Assembly: GCF_030161375.1 (NCBI RefSeq)
Contig: NZ_BSSQ01000019.1
Span: forward strand, 1 to 64,000
Direction of reading: 5' to 3'
DNA from: Paenibacillus glycanilyticus
Lineage (GTDB): Bacteria > Bacillota > Bacilli > Paenibacillales > Paenibacillaceae
DNA: 64,000 bases
Part shown: positions 17,198 through 24,939 of the stretch, in pieces
Layout of the letters: the number at the start of each line of letters is the position of its first letter
How positions within the stretch are numbered: the first letter of the stretch is position 1
Notes under the pieces: model-generated
The model's input: only the letters and a program-made list of their open reading frames with translations
Told to the model about the DNA's origin: nothing
Database searches by the model: none
Made by a program: the position numbers and the translations under genes

Positions 17198-17398
17198 ATG
17201 TTTAACAACGTAGGGATTTCAGGGCTGATTATTATATTGGCTATTGCTTTGATTGTATTCGGACCGGCCAAATTGCCGCAGCTAGGACGGGCTTTTGGCG
17301 ATACGCTTCGCGAATTCCGCAATTCCACGAAAGGCATTGCGGACGACGAGCCGGAACCAAAATCGAACATCATTGAGCTCGAGCAAACTAAAAACTAA
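17198..17398 (+). CDS. tatA: Twin-arginine translocase subunit TatA
   Basis: A 66-residue protein with one N-terminal membrane helix (ISGLIIILAIALIVFG), the hinge FGPAKLPQLGRAFGDTLREFR forming the amphipathic helix, and a short acidic tail. This is the pore-forming component of Tat. Gram-positive bacteria usually need only TatA and TatC because TatA also serves the TatB role. The ribosome site GGAGGTG lies a few bases after the tatC stop, so it belongs to the same operon. Confidence 0.95.
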   Translation: MFNNVGISGLIIILAIALIVFGPAKLPQLGRAFGDTLREFRNSTKGIADDEPEPKSNIIELEQTKN

Positions 17399-17419
17399 GC
17401 GCAAAAGGGGACAAAACAC

Positions 17420-17848
17420 ATGCAAATCCGTAAGGTGCTGATGATTGCAGCGCTTGCCGTTACCGTAATGGGAGCTGCAGGCTGCGGTTCAAGTTCGGAC
17501 AACAATGCAAATAATAACGCGAACACCGGCAACAACGCCGGGAATGCCGGCAATGCTGGCAATAATGCTTCGAGCGGCGGCGGAAGCAAAGCCATTACCG
17601 TCAAAGCGACCAACTTTGAATTTGATCAACCGGAGATTCGCGTTAAACAAGGGGATAAAGTAACAATCACCTTGGATAATGCGGAAGGGTTCCATGGTTT
17701 TGCCATTCCGGATTTTAACGTTGACATTAAGGAAAACAAAGGAACCGCAGAATTTACGGCCGATAAAGCCGGCGAGCATGAATTCCATTGCTCCGTTGTA
17801 TGCGGTGCCGGGCACAGCAAGATGGTTGGCAAGATCATTGTTGAATAA
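17420..17848 (+). CDS. Cupredoxin lipoprotein with CuA-type motif
   Basis: The 142-residue protein has a lipoprotein signal (VTVMGAAGC, Cys near residue 22), then a low-complexity Asn/Gly/Ala linker of about 35 residues that would space it from the membrane. A cupredoxin domain follows. CSVVCGAGHSKM fits the CuA pattern Cx3Cx3HxxM of cytochrome oxidase subunit II, and the upstream His in GFHGFAIPDF supplies the remaining ligand. It should be a membrane-anchored copper electron carrier on the outer face. As last gene of the operon it is the obvious electron acceptor for the exported flavoprotein, passing electrons to the respiratory chain (inference). A terminator follows. Confidence 0.88.
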   Translation: MQIRKVLMIAALAVTVMGAAGCGSSSDNNANNNANTGNNAGNAGNAGNNASSGGGSKAITVKATNFEFDQPEIRVKQGDKVTITLDNAEGFHGFAIPDFNVDIKENKGTAEFTADKAGEHEFHCSVVCGAGHSKMVGKIIVE

Positions 17849-17860
17849 AGAAATTACTAG

Positions 17861-17891
17861 AAGCCGCGAAGGTTAAATTTCGCGGCTTTTT
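17861..17891 (+). terminator. Terminator of the dehydrogenase/Tat operon
   Basis: AAGCCGCGAA (17861-17870) pairs exactly with TTCGCGGCTT (17879-17888), followed by TTT. Confidence 0.85.
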
Positions 17892-17937
17892 GTATTATGA
17901 TGTTAGGATAAGCTTGGATTCAAAGAGGAGGGGTAAA

Positions 17938-18666
17938 ATGCAAGAAAAAGTGGCTAAAGCTTTCGATCAGCTGGCTGTTGCTTATGCGTCTTCCGTTGAT
18001 CAAAGCAGCGGACATAATGCCTACTACGAGCGTCCGGCTATGATGAAGTTGCTACCGGAGGATCTGACTGACATGACCGTGCTGGACGCGGGTTGCGCCG
18101 CCGGTTGGTATACCGCTCAGCTTCTGGAACGCGGAGCAGCGGTTACGGCTATTGATCTGAGCCAAGCGATGGTTGCCGCATGCAGGCGAAGAGTCGGGAA
18201 TCAAGCGAATGTTATGGTCCATGATCTAAGTCAGCCGCTTCCGTTTGAAGATGAATCCTTTGATCTTATCGTAAGTTCGCTTACCCTGCACTACATAGAA
18301 GATTGGGATTCCGTGTTAACAGAGTTTCGCCGGGTGCTCAAGCCAAACGGCCAGCTGTTATTTTCCGTTCATCATCCATTTATGGTTTACCAGCAGTTCG
18401 ATCAACAGGATTATTTCGCACGGGAGCTGCTTACGGATATTTGGAATAAGAAGGAGACGGGACCTGTCGAAGTAACCTTTTATCACAAATCCATGATGGA
18501 TATCGTCAACTCGACCACCAAGCATTTTACGCTGGATCAAATGATCGAACCGCAGCCAAGCGAAGACTTTATCGATCAGCCCGGAGCTCTTGACTGGTAT
18601 AAACGCTGGTATGACCGATTGATGAGAGATCCGTGGTTTCTAATTGTAAAAGCACTGAAAACATAA
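17938..18666 (+). CDS. Class I SAM-dependent methyltransferase
   Basis: A 242-residue soluble enzyme with the SAM-binding motif I VLDAGCAAGWYTAQLLERGA (about 48-67), an acidic residue in AIDLSQAMV, motif post-I DLSQPLPFEDESFDLIVSSLTLHYIEDW, and a following VLKPNGQLLFSVHHPF. This is the Methyltransf_11 pattern used by small-molecule methylases. The substrate is unknown. The ATG at 17938 follows GAGGAGGGG at ideal spacing; the frame upstream of it is rejected. It is a single gene between two hairpins. Confidence 0.87.
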   Translation: MQEKVAKAFDQLAVAYASSVDQSSGHNAYYERPAMMKLLPEDLTDMTVLDAGCAAGWYTAQLLERGAAVTAIDLSQAMVAACRRRVGNQANVMVHDLSQPLPFEDESFDLIVSSLTLHYIEDWDSVLTEFRRVLKPNGQLLFSVHHPFMVYQQFDQQDYFARELLTDIWNKKETGPVEVTFYHKSMMDIVNSTTKHFTLDQMIEPQPSEDFIDQPGALDWYKRWYDRLMRDPWFLIVKALKT

Positions 18667-18717
18667 GTTGTGAAAAGTTAATACGCATCTAACAATTTAT
18701 AAATACTTGCTTAATAA

Positions 18718-18752
18718 AGCTCCTTTATGATGGAAAAAAACATAAAGGAGCT
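18718..18752 (+). promoter_or_regulatory. Hairpin sequestering the ribosome site of the next gene
   Basis: AGCTCCTTTATG (18718-18729) pairs perfectly over 12 bases with CATAAAGGAGCT (18741-18752), with an A-rich 11-base loop. The 3' arm contains AAAGGAG (18744-18750), the ribosome binding site of the ATG at 18761. The hairpin has no T run, so it looks like a translational control element rather than a terminator. Confidence 0.75.
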
Positions 18753-18760
18753 ATACAAAC

Positions 18761-19030
18761 ATGAACAAAGCGCAAAAGACCGAAACGGCAAGAATGCCGG
18801 AATACCGGATCAGCCAAAGCGAATCGATGCAATACAAGCTGCTGTATCAAATCCGAATGGGCAATATGAGTGCCAATGAACTGGATAAGCTGCAATTTCT
18901 ATGCAAGCAAGAGCTTCATCAGCTTCGCTCCGAATTGGACGTTATGCTGCAAGAATTGCGCGACATGAACGAACAAATGCAAGGCAACAAAGAACATATG
19001 GAAAAAGATAAGGAAAGCATCGCTGCTTAA
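18761..19030 (+). CDS. Small charged coiled-coil protein, function unknown
   Basis: An 89-residue protein without membrane segment or signal. The second half (LHQLRSELDVMLQELRDMNEQMQGNKEHMEKDKESI) is a long charged helix with heptad-like Leu/Met spacing, probably a coiled coil. The middle part (MSANELDKLQFLCKQEL) is amphipathic. I do not recognise the family. Its ribosome site AAAGGAG is ten bases upstream of the ATG but buried in a perfect 12-bp hairpin, so it should be poorly translated unless the hairpin is opened. A terminator follows directly, so it is monocistronic. Confidence 0.7.
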   Translation: MNKAQKTETARMPEYRISQSESMQYKLLYQIRMGNMSANELDKLQFLCKQELHQLRSELDVMLQELRDMNEQMQGNKEHMEKDKESIAA

Positions 19031-19051
19031 GAAGCAATGATGCTTTTTTTA
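19016..19051 (+). terminator. Terminator overlapping the end of the small gene
   Basis: AAGCATC/GATGCTT with inner TGCTT/AAGCA forms a stem from 19016, followed by seven T residues. Confidence 0.8.
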
Positions 19052-19140
19052 TTTGCCTTCATCAGGACATATGTCCTTTCGTTGACCTGCCCGCTCGTCG
19101 TTAAATAAGGAGAGCAAGACGATTGAGGGGGAAACAAGGG

Positions 19141-19566
19141 ATGAAGGGCATTCTATTTGCGGTGCTAGGCGGCGTCTTCCTAACGTTGCAAAGTACGGCT
19201 AACGCTGCGATTGGCGAACGTCTTGGAACATGGCAGGCTGCCGCGCTGACGCAGGGCACGGGATTTGCCGCAGCTTTGCTGATCGTATGGCTGACAGGGG
19301 ACAAATCGTGGAAGAAACTGGGGCAAGTAAAAATGCGTTATCGCTTTGGCGGCGCGTTTGCGGCTTTTATTATATTCAGCAACATAACCGCTTTTCATCA
19401 TAATGGCGCTGCCGTAACCGTATCGTCCGTGTTGATCGCACAGATTGTGGTTACGCTGATTATGGAACAGGCTGGTTGGTTCGGGACAACTCCCATTCGG
19501 ATTCGAACGCCGCAATGGATTGGCATTGCGCTTATGATCACCGGGATTTTATGTTTATCGTTCTAA
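19141..19566 (+). CDS. DMT-superfamily transporter, YdcZ (DUF606) type
   Basis: A 141-residue membrane protein with about five hydrophobic helices. It has the family N-terminus ILFAVLGGVFLTLQSTANAAIGERLGTWQAA, half the size of usual ten-helix DMT transporters. Such short proteins are expected to act as homo- or heterodimers. The ATG at 19141 follows GAGGGGG; a TTG at 19123 is less likely. A Crp-like regulator gene and a second YdcZ paralogue follow in the same direction with gaps of 35 and -4 bases, so all three form one operon and the two half-transporters may pair. Substrate unknown. Confidence 0.83.
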   Translation: MKGILFAVLGGVFLTLQSTANAAIGERLGTWQAAALTQGTGFAAALLIVWLTGDKSWKKLGQVKMRYRFGGAFAAFIIFSNITAFHHNGAAVTVSSVLIAQIVVTLIMEQAGWFGTTPIRIRTPQWIGIALMITGILCLSF

Positions 19567-19601
19567 AGAGGTTACAATAGCCAGTAGTTAGGGGGACGCT
19601 C

Positions 19602-20306
19602 ATGAAGGAACAATTGGATCCGGAACAAATACAACATTACCTCTCTCAGTATGCATTAAATGACGTGTTCCCAAGCTCGCTGCGGCAGCATTTGGCCTTA
19701 TTCAGGTTTGATCCGGAGGAAAAGTTATGCAAGCAAGGCGAAGTGCCGGAATATATCTTTTTTCTCGTGCAAGGCAAAGTAAAGGTATATACGGCCTCGG
19801 CGGAAGGCAAGACGCTCCTTGTCAATTTCACGTCTCCGCTAGGCGTTCTTGGGGAGATTGAGTGTTTGAACGAATTGGAAAATCTGAACACGGTATCCGC
19901 TGTAACGCCGGTCGAAGCGGTTGGATTTCATAAACGTTGGCTCCGAATTTACCGGGAGGAAGTACCATTTCTACAGTTCATGCTGCATTTGGTCACGCAA
20001 AAGTTTTATAACAAATCGGTATCCTTAAGTTTTAATTTGTTGTATCCAGTGGAGGTACGGCTTGCAAGTTATCTGCTAAGCGTCACTACGCAGGCGGATT
20101 CGCTTGTCAGTACGGCTAATCTGAAGGATATGGCCGATTTGATCGGCACTAGCTACCGCCATCTGAACCGGGTCATTTTACAGTTCTGCAAGATGAAATT
20201 GATTGAACGAAGCCGGGGCTCTCTTGTTGTACTAGACAGGAATGGACTTGGAGCGGTTGCCGGACGAAATATTTACGAGAATGGAGATCGGGGGGAGCAG
20301 CAATGA
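19602..20306 (+). CDS. Crp/Fnr-family transcriptional regulator (YeiL-like)
   Basis: The 234-residue protein has an N-terminal cyclic-nucleotide-binding-type barrel (FDPEEKLCKQGEVPEYIFFLVQGKVKVYTASAEGKTLLVNFTSP, about 30-75), a dimer helix, and a C-terminal winged helix (STANLKDMADLIGTSYRHLNRVILQFCKMKLIERSRGSLVVLD, about 175-215). No Fnr-type N-terminal cysteine cluster is present, so it is probably not an oxygen sensor of the Fnr kind. The layout resembles YeiL-like regulators. It lies between two YdcZ-type half-transporters and overlaps the second by four bases. It likely controls them in response to their substrate. Confidence 0.87.
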   Translation: MKEQLDPEQIQHYLSQYALNDVFPSSLRQHLALFRFDPEEKLCKQGEVPEYIFFLVQGKVKVYTASAEGKTLLVNFTSPLGVLGEIECLNELENLNTVSAVTPVEAVGFHKRWLRIYREEVPFLQFMLHLVTQKFYNKSVSLSFNLLYPVEVRLASYLLSVTTQADSLVSTANLKDMADLIGTSYRHLNRVILQFCKMKLIERSRGSLVVLDRNGLGAVAGRNIYENGDRGEQQ

Positions 20307-20773
20307 TGACGGGCATTTTATTGGCCCTCATGGCGGGTATGTTTGTTAGTGTGCAAACCTTGTTTAATAACAAAGTGAATATGGCCGTTCATTCCCAATC
20401 CACTACGGCTCTTGTGCTAGGGATGGGTTTTATCGCATCGCTTGGCATGGGACTGCTGTTTGAAGGAGCGGATTTGCTGAGCTGGAAGCCGATGCCGATC
20501 TGGTTCTGGTTCAGCGGATTGCTTGGCCTAGGCGTAGTGAACTGCGTTGTGAGAGGGGTACGGCTACTTGGGCCAAGTTATGCGACAACCATCGTCATGG
20601 CTTCTCAATTGTTATGTGCCTTGTGGTGGGATTCCGCCGGCTGGTTTGGACTTGAGCAGGTCCCTTTTACTTGGCAAAAAGCAATCGGAGGAGTCGCGCT
20701 AATCGCTGGAATACTGTTATTCAAATTCAAGCCCAAAGAACGGCATCGGCAGATGCGGCATCAATTAACTTAA
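20303..20773 (+). CDS. DMT-superfamily transporter, YdcZ (DUF606) type, second copy
   Basis: The 156-residue membrane protein is a paralogue of the product of 19141-19566: ILLALMAGMFVSVQTLFNNKVNMAVHSQSTTALV matches the same first-helix pattern, and WWDSAGWFGLEQVPFTWQKAIGGVALIAGILLF matches the last. The ATG overlaps the stop of the Crp-like gene (ATGATGA), a translationally coupled arrangement. Two unequal half-transporters separated by one regulator suggest a heterodimeric permease with built-in control. Substrate unknown. Confidence 0.83.
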   Translation: MMTGILLALMAGMFVSVQTLFNNKVNMAVHSQSTTALVLGMGFIASLGMGLLFEGADLLSWKPMPIWFWFSGLLGLGVVNCVVRGVRLLGPSYATTIVMASQLLCALWWDSAGWFGLEQVPFTWQKAIGGVALIAGILLFKFKPKERHRQMRHQLT

Positions 20774-20833
20774 GTCGCGCCGCGCGGTTTATGGTATTAT
20801 ATCAGGATAGACTTTTTTGGGAGAGGGAAGTAC

Positions 20834-21559
20834 ATGCAACAAGAGAACGTACAGCTTAGAATGGCTATGGATGAGAATAGCTTCCTTCAAGGGGTAAAAG
20901 ATTGCATACCAACGTTACTGGGGTATTTGAGCATCGGATTTGCGGCAGGCGTCGTTGGCCATACCTCCGGATTAAGCGTGCTGGAGATTACGCTGATGTC
21001 CATCCTGATTTATGCCGGATCCGCGCAATTCATTATTGCCGGGATGGTTGCTTCGCATGGGTCGGTTGCCGCGATCGTGTTTACCGTATTTATCGTTAAT
21101 CTCCGGCATCTGCTGCTTAGCGCGGCATTATCTCCGTATTTCCGGCATTTGTCTGCCTTCAAGACCATTATGATCGGCACGTTGTTAACGGATGAAACAT
21201 TCGGCGTAGCGATTAATAGAGCGGCAAATACGAGAGCGCTCGGCGAATCCTGGATGAACGGCCTTAACGTCACGGCTTATTTGAACTGGATTCTGGCAAC
21301 GGCGGCAGGAGCTTTTCTGGGACAATGGATCACGAACCCGGAGAAGTTTGGGCTTGATTTCGCCTTGTCGGCCATGTTTATTGGATTGCTAGTCTTGCAA
21401 TTAATTGGTCGCCAGAGGTTATTCCGGGATTTAATCGTTGTTGTAAGTGCAGTCATTATCGTTGTAGGGACAAGCATGGTGACATCAGGCAGTATTGCCG
21501 TTATTATCGCTACGATTAGCGCAGCAACAATAGGAGTGTTGATTGAACGATGGAAATAA
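20834..21559 (+). CDS. azlC: AzlC-family branched-chain amino acid permease subunit
   Basis: A 241-residue membrane protein with the AzlC signature: PTLLGYLSIGFAAGVVGHTSGLSVLEITLMSILIYAGSAQFIIAGM near the start and FIVNLRHLLLSAALSPYF in the middle. AzlC, with the small AzlD, exports branched-chain amino acids. The frame overlaps azlD by ten bases. The ribosome site GGGAGAGGGAAG precedes the ATG, and a TATTATATC box about 45 bases upstream is a plausible -10 element. No Lrp-type azlB is present beside it. Confidence 0.9.
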   Translation: MQQENVQLRMAMDENSFLQGVKDCIPTLLGYLSIGFAAGVVGHTSGLSVLEITLMSILIYAGSAQFIIAGMVASHGSVAAIVFTVFIVNLRHLLLSAALSPYFRHLSAFKTIMIGTLLTDETFGVAINRAANTRALGESWMNGLNVTAYLNWILATAAGAFLGQWITNPEKFGLDFALSAMFIGLLVLQLIGRQRLFRDLIVVVSAVIIVVGTSMVTSGSIAVIIATISAATIGVLIERWK

Positions 21560-21876
21560 GATGGGATATTCTCGCCATTATCATAGGAGCCTCTTTAGTC
21601 ACTTTTTTGCCTCGCGTGCTTCCGCTGGTTGTGCTTAGCCGAATGCAAATTCCGGACCTCGCGATGCGGTGGTTAAGCTACATACCTATTGCCGTGATGG
21701 CAGCCTTATTAGGCAATGAACTGCTGATGACAGACGGGAAGATGACTCCGCTACGCGATAATATCGAGCTGTTTGCCGCGCTTCCGACCTTCCTGGTGGC
21801 TATATTTACGCGCAGCTTGCTCGGTACAATAGTGGTAGGAGTAGTAACGGTAATGTTATTGCGGTTCTTATTATAG
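21550..21876 (+). CDS. azlD: AzlD-family branched-chain amino acid transport subunit
   Basis: A 108-residue protein with four hydrophobic segments. The family-typical LVTFLPRVLPLVVLSRMQIPDLAMRWLSYIPIAVMAALL spans the first two. It is the small partner of AzlC and needed for export. Its ATG lies ten bases inside the end of azlC, so translation is coupled and the two subunits are made together. Confidence 0.9.
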   Translation: MEIRWDILAIIIGASLVTFLPRVLPLVVLSRMQIPDLAMRWLSYIPIAVMAALLGNELLMTDGKMTPLRDNIELFAALPTFLVAIFTRSLLGTIVVGVVTVMLLRFLL

Positions 21877-21966
21877 GCTTCACGTACAGAAAAACGGTCT
21901 TACTTGCGAACTATTATCCATGACAAAAGTAACGGGATGTTGCTTAGAAAGCTTGGAGGAAGTTGC

Positions 21967-24054
21967 ATGAGATCAGCTATTCATCACCGGAAAGCAAAGA
22001 AACGGGCAATCTGGTTACGGTTAGCCTTAATTGTAATAGGTGCAGGAATCATTATCGCCGTAGCTTGCGTAGTTATTTTCAACATGATGGTAGGAAAGCA
22101 GGACGTATCCTTGCTCGAGAAGCCGCTGCCGGCGGCGACCATTTTTTATGATCAGAATCAAGAAGAGATTATGCGCATCTCGCCGAAGAAAGCGGAAGCC
22201 GTTAGTTTCGACAGCTTGCCAGAGCATCTGATCGAAGCGGTTGTTGCGGTAGAGGACAAACGATTCTATGAGCATAGCGGGACGGATATACGAGGAATAA
22301 GCCGGGCATTGCTGACGAACCTGACGAGCGGCCATACGGTTCAAGGAGCAAGTACCATCACGCAGCAGCTGGCCAAGAACGTCTTTCTCAGTCAAGAGAG
22401 AACTTGGACAAGAAAATGGAAAGAACTGCTGCTCGCGGAGAAAATCGAGAAAAACTACGATAAAGAACAAATCATGACGTATTATCTGAATCAGATTTAT
22501 TTCGGGGAAGGAGCCTGGGGGATCAAGAAAGCTTCCGAGGTTTACTTCGGCATCCCCGTGAATGAACTGACTTTGTCGGAATCCGCTCTATTGGCGGGAA
22601 TTATTAAGGCTCCTTCCGCGTTGTCGCCATACAGCCATCCGGAAGAAGCTAAGGCACGACGGAATGTCGTGTTGCAACTGATGAAGGTGCAAGGCAAGAT
22701 TGATCAATCGGCTTACGATGCCTCCATCAAGGAGCCGCTCCATATTATGGATTCGAAACCAAGCAGCAATGACGCGATTAAATACCCTTATTTTATCGAC
22801 CAGGTCATTCGTGAAGCGGGACAGAAATTCGGATTGACGGAAAATGAAGTACTGCATGGGGGTCTTCGCATCTATACCACTCTTGATCCCAAGATGCAGC
22901 AAGCTGCCGAGCAGGTTTATTCGCAGGCTAGCGTGTTTCCGGCAAGCAGCTCCGATCAGCTTATCCAGAGCGGCGCTGTCCTTCTAGATCCTCGGGATGG
23001 GGGTATACGCGCTCTTATCGGCGGGAGAGGGGAGCAGCCTTTCCGCGGATTTAATCGGGCGGTTCAACTGAAACGCCAGCCGGGTTCGACTATGAAGCCA
23101 ATCTCGGTCTATACGCCGGCCTTTGAGCAGGGTTATAAACCAAGCGATAAACTAATGGATGAACCGGTCAACTTCGGAGGCTATCAACCCAAGAATGCCG
23201 GAGGCGCCTATCACGGTGAAGTAACGATCTACGATTCCATCATCCATTCTTATAACGTGCCGGCCGTTTCGCTATTGAACGAAATGGGGATCGATGCGGG
23301 TGTTGAAGCCGCAAACCGCTTCGGAATCGAACTAACGGACGCGGACCGGACGCTTGGACTTGCGCTTGGCGGTTTGCAAGAAGGGGTGTCTCCGCTTGCG
23401 ATGGCGGAAGCGTTTGGCGTATTTGCCAATGACGGAACGCGGATTCCCGCTCACGCCATAACGAAGATCGAATCCGCCGAAGAGGAAGTCATTGCCGATC
23501 CCGATTTGAGCAAGACCATTAAAGTTACGGAACCGGCTATTGCCCGTACCATGACTTCGGTTCTCGAAGGCGTCGTGAAGGAAGGCACGGGGGACGCAGC
23601 GTCTCTTGGAGACCGTCCTGTTGCCGGCAAGACGGGAACGACGGAAATGCCGGGGACAAACGGCGCGGGGATGAAAGACAATTGGTTTGTCGGGTACACG
23701 CCTCAATTGGTTGGAGCTGTATGGCTTGGTTATGACCATACGGATACGGACCATTATTTAACGACCACGTCCAAAGCCGCAGCGGCCGTGTTCCAGAAGC
23801 TGATGAGCGAGGCTTTGGCGGGCGAACCTGTACTAGCTTTCCCGAAAGCTCCTGGTTTGAACTTGAACAAGAATGACAAACCAAAAGAAGAAAACAAAGA
23901 TAAACCTAAAAATTCGGATAAGCCTGATAAACCGGGAAAAGAACCCAAACATGACCATCCAGGCAAAGGCAAGCCTGACCGCGAGGAGAAAAAAGAAGGA
24001 CCCGCAGAGAAACATAAAGGTCCAAAGGGGAAAGAGGAGCACGATGATGATTGA
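21967..24054 (+). CDS. Class A penicillin-binding protein (PBP1A type)
   Basis: A bifunctional peptidoglycan synthase of about 695 residues. A short cytoplasmic basic tail and one membrane helix (about 17-41) precede the GT51 glycosyltransferase (VAVEDKRFYEHSG, QGASTITQQLAKN, NQIYFGEGAWGI; about 65-240). The transpeptidase follows, with the nucleophile in PGSTMKP, the SxN motif in HSYNVPA and KTG in VAGKTGTTE. The last 70 residues are almost only Lys, Pro, Asp, Glu and Gly, a flexible charged tail outside the cell. The ATG at 21967 has GGAGGAAG upstream; the longer frame is rejected. The downstream hydrolase start overlaps its stop, so they form an operon. Confidence 0.93.
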   Translation: MRSAIHHRKAKKRAIWLRLALIVIGAGIIIAVACVVIFNMMVGKQDVSLLEKPLPAATIFYDQNQEEIMRISPKKAEAVSFDSLPEHLIEAVVAVEDKRFYEHSGTDIRGISRALLTNLTSGHTVQGASTITQQLAKNVFLSQERTWTRKWKELLLAEKIEKNYDKEQIMTYYLNQIYFGEGAWGIKKASEVYFGIPVNELTLSESALLAGIIKAPSALSPYSHPEEAKARRNVVLQLMKVQGKIDQSAYDASIKEPLHIMDSKPSSNDAIKYPYFIDQVIREAGQKFGLTENEVLHGGLRIYTTLDPKMQQAAEQVYSQASVFPASSSDQLIQSGAVLLDPRDGGIRALIGGRGEQPFRGFNRAVQLKRQPGSTMKPISVYTPAFEQGYKPSDKLMDEPVNFGGYQPKNAGGAYHGEVTIYDSIIHSYNVPAVSLLNEMGIDAGVEAANRFGIELTDADRTLGLALGGLQEGVSPLAMAEAFGVFANDGTRIPAHAITKIESAEEEVIADPDLSKTIKVTEPAIARTMTSVLEGVVKEGTGDAASLGDRPVAGKTGTTEMPGTNGAGMKDNWFVGYTPQLVGAVWLGYDHTDTDHYLTTTSKAAAAVFQKLMSEALAGEPVLAFPKAPGLNLNKNDKPKEENKDKPKNSDKPDKPGKEPKHDHPGKGKPDREEKKEGPAEKHKGPKGKEEHDDD

Positions 24055-24646
24055 AATCAATAACCATTCGGATAACGCCATCATTGTGGCTCATGAGATC
24101 TACGGTCTGAACCAGCACATGGCCTCGGTTTGTTCGGCATTGGGGGAACAAGGCTACGATGTGTATGCGCCCGATCTGCTTCATACGACAGAGCCATATC
24201 GATATGAGCAGGAGCAAGCAGCGTATAACGATTTCATGGCTCATGTCGGGTTTGAGAAAGCTTCTGCGCTTATTCTGCAACTAGCCAAGCAATTAAAGAA
24301 GCAATACCGGAACGTTTATCTGGTTGGCTTCAGCGTCGGGGCAACCGCAGCCTGGGTTTGCAGCGCGTGTCCAGATATCTCGGGCGTCGTAGGCTACTAC
24401 GGTTCCCGGATCCGAGGTTATAAGCAGCTGGAACCTGCTTGTCCGGTATTATTGTTTTACCCCGAAGTTGAACCTTCGTTTGACGTGGATCAACTGATCT
24501 CCGAATTACGGGAACGGCCGCAAATCCAAGTGCATAAATTAACCGGTCAGCATGGATTCGGAGATCCTTATTCCGAGCGTTATGTTCCGGCTTCGGCAGA
24601 CGCGGCTTACCAGGAAATGCTAGCCTTTCTGAAATCCATTGGTTGA
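24047..24646 (+). CDS. Dienelactone hydrolase family protein
   Basis: A 199-residue alpha/beta hydrolase. It shows VAHEIYGLNQHMASVCSALGEQGYDVYAPDLL near the start, a nucleophile elbow GFSVGATAAW (Ser where true dienelactone hydrolases have Cys), and the catalytic His in GQHGFGDPYS near the end. The role is unknown. It starts inside the last codons of the PBP gene: the ATG at 24047 is seven bases after AGGAG, and the adjacent ATG at 24044 is equally in frame. Co-transcription with a cell wall synthase is probably only read-through convenience. Confidence 0.82.
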   Translation: MIEINNHSDNAIIVAHEIYGLNQHMASVCSALGEQGYDVYAPDLLHTTEPYRYEQEQAAYNDFMAHVGFEKASALILQLAKQLKKQYRNVYLVGFSVGATAAWVCSACPDISGVVGYYGSRIRGYKQLEPACPVLLFYPEVEPSFDVDQLISELRERPQIQVHKLTGQHGFGDPYSERYVPASADAAYQEMLAFLKSIG

Positions 24647-24693
24647 TATTCAAATACGGGTATGTTAAGATACCTGTAATTTAAGGATTGGGG

Positions 24694-24855
24694 ATGAAAA
24701 AGATATGTAGAATTTTCTTGCGACGGTATACGAGAATAAAACGAACGAAGACGAACCAAATTTCGGTTGTTTTATTTTTCTATGCGCAAGAAAGTGACTG
24801 CATCTTTTTCTCACTCAATGGATATCCCTGTCCGTCTGTCATGGCTTCTACATGA
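24694..24855 (+). CDS. Short upstream reading frame in the ABC-F leader
   Basis: ATG at 24694, preceded by AAGGATTGGGG, opens a frame of 53 codons ending TGA at 24855. The start MKKICRIFLRRYTRIKRT is very basic. Codons 31-34 cover the antiterminator segment GCAAGAAAG. In attenuators of antibiotic-responsive ABC-F genes, a ribosome stalled on such a leader peptide lets the antiterminator form. The frame is short and I rate it as plausible, not proven. Confidence 0.55.
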   Translation: MKKICRIFLRRYTRIKRTKTNQISVVLFFYAQESDCIFFSLNGYPCPSVMAST

Positions 24856-24918
24856 ACAGGCTGGATTAGCTGTATTTATTTGAGCTGTGAGAAAGGTAAC
24901 TTTCTTGCAGCTCTTTTT
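24786..24918 (+). promoter_or_regulatory. Transcription attenuator of the ABC-F gene
   Basis: The terminator pairs GAGCTG and AGAAAG (24882-24895) with CTTTCT and CAGCTC (24900-24912), followed by a T5 run ending at 24917. Two upstream segments compete: GCAAGAAAG (24786-24794) is exactly complementary to CTTTCTTGC (24900-24908), and TTTCTCAC (near 24807-24814) is complementary to GTGAGAAA (24887-24894). So either the terminator or an upstream pairing can form. The terminator lies 22 bases before the ABC-F start codon. Confidence 0.85.
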
Positions 24919-24939
24919 GATTACAGGGGGAATTCCTAT

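Noticed and set aside
24755-24780. A second intrinsic terminator inside the ABC-F leader
   Set aside because: The AACC/GGTT stem before TTTTATTTTT is only four base pairs, too weak to claim.
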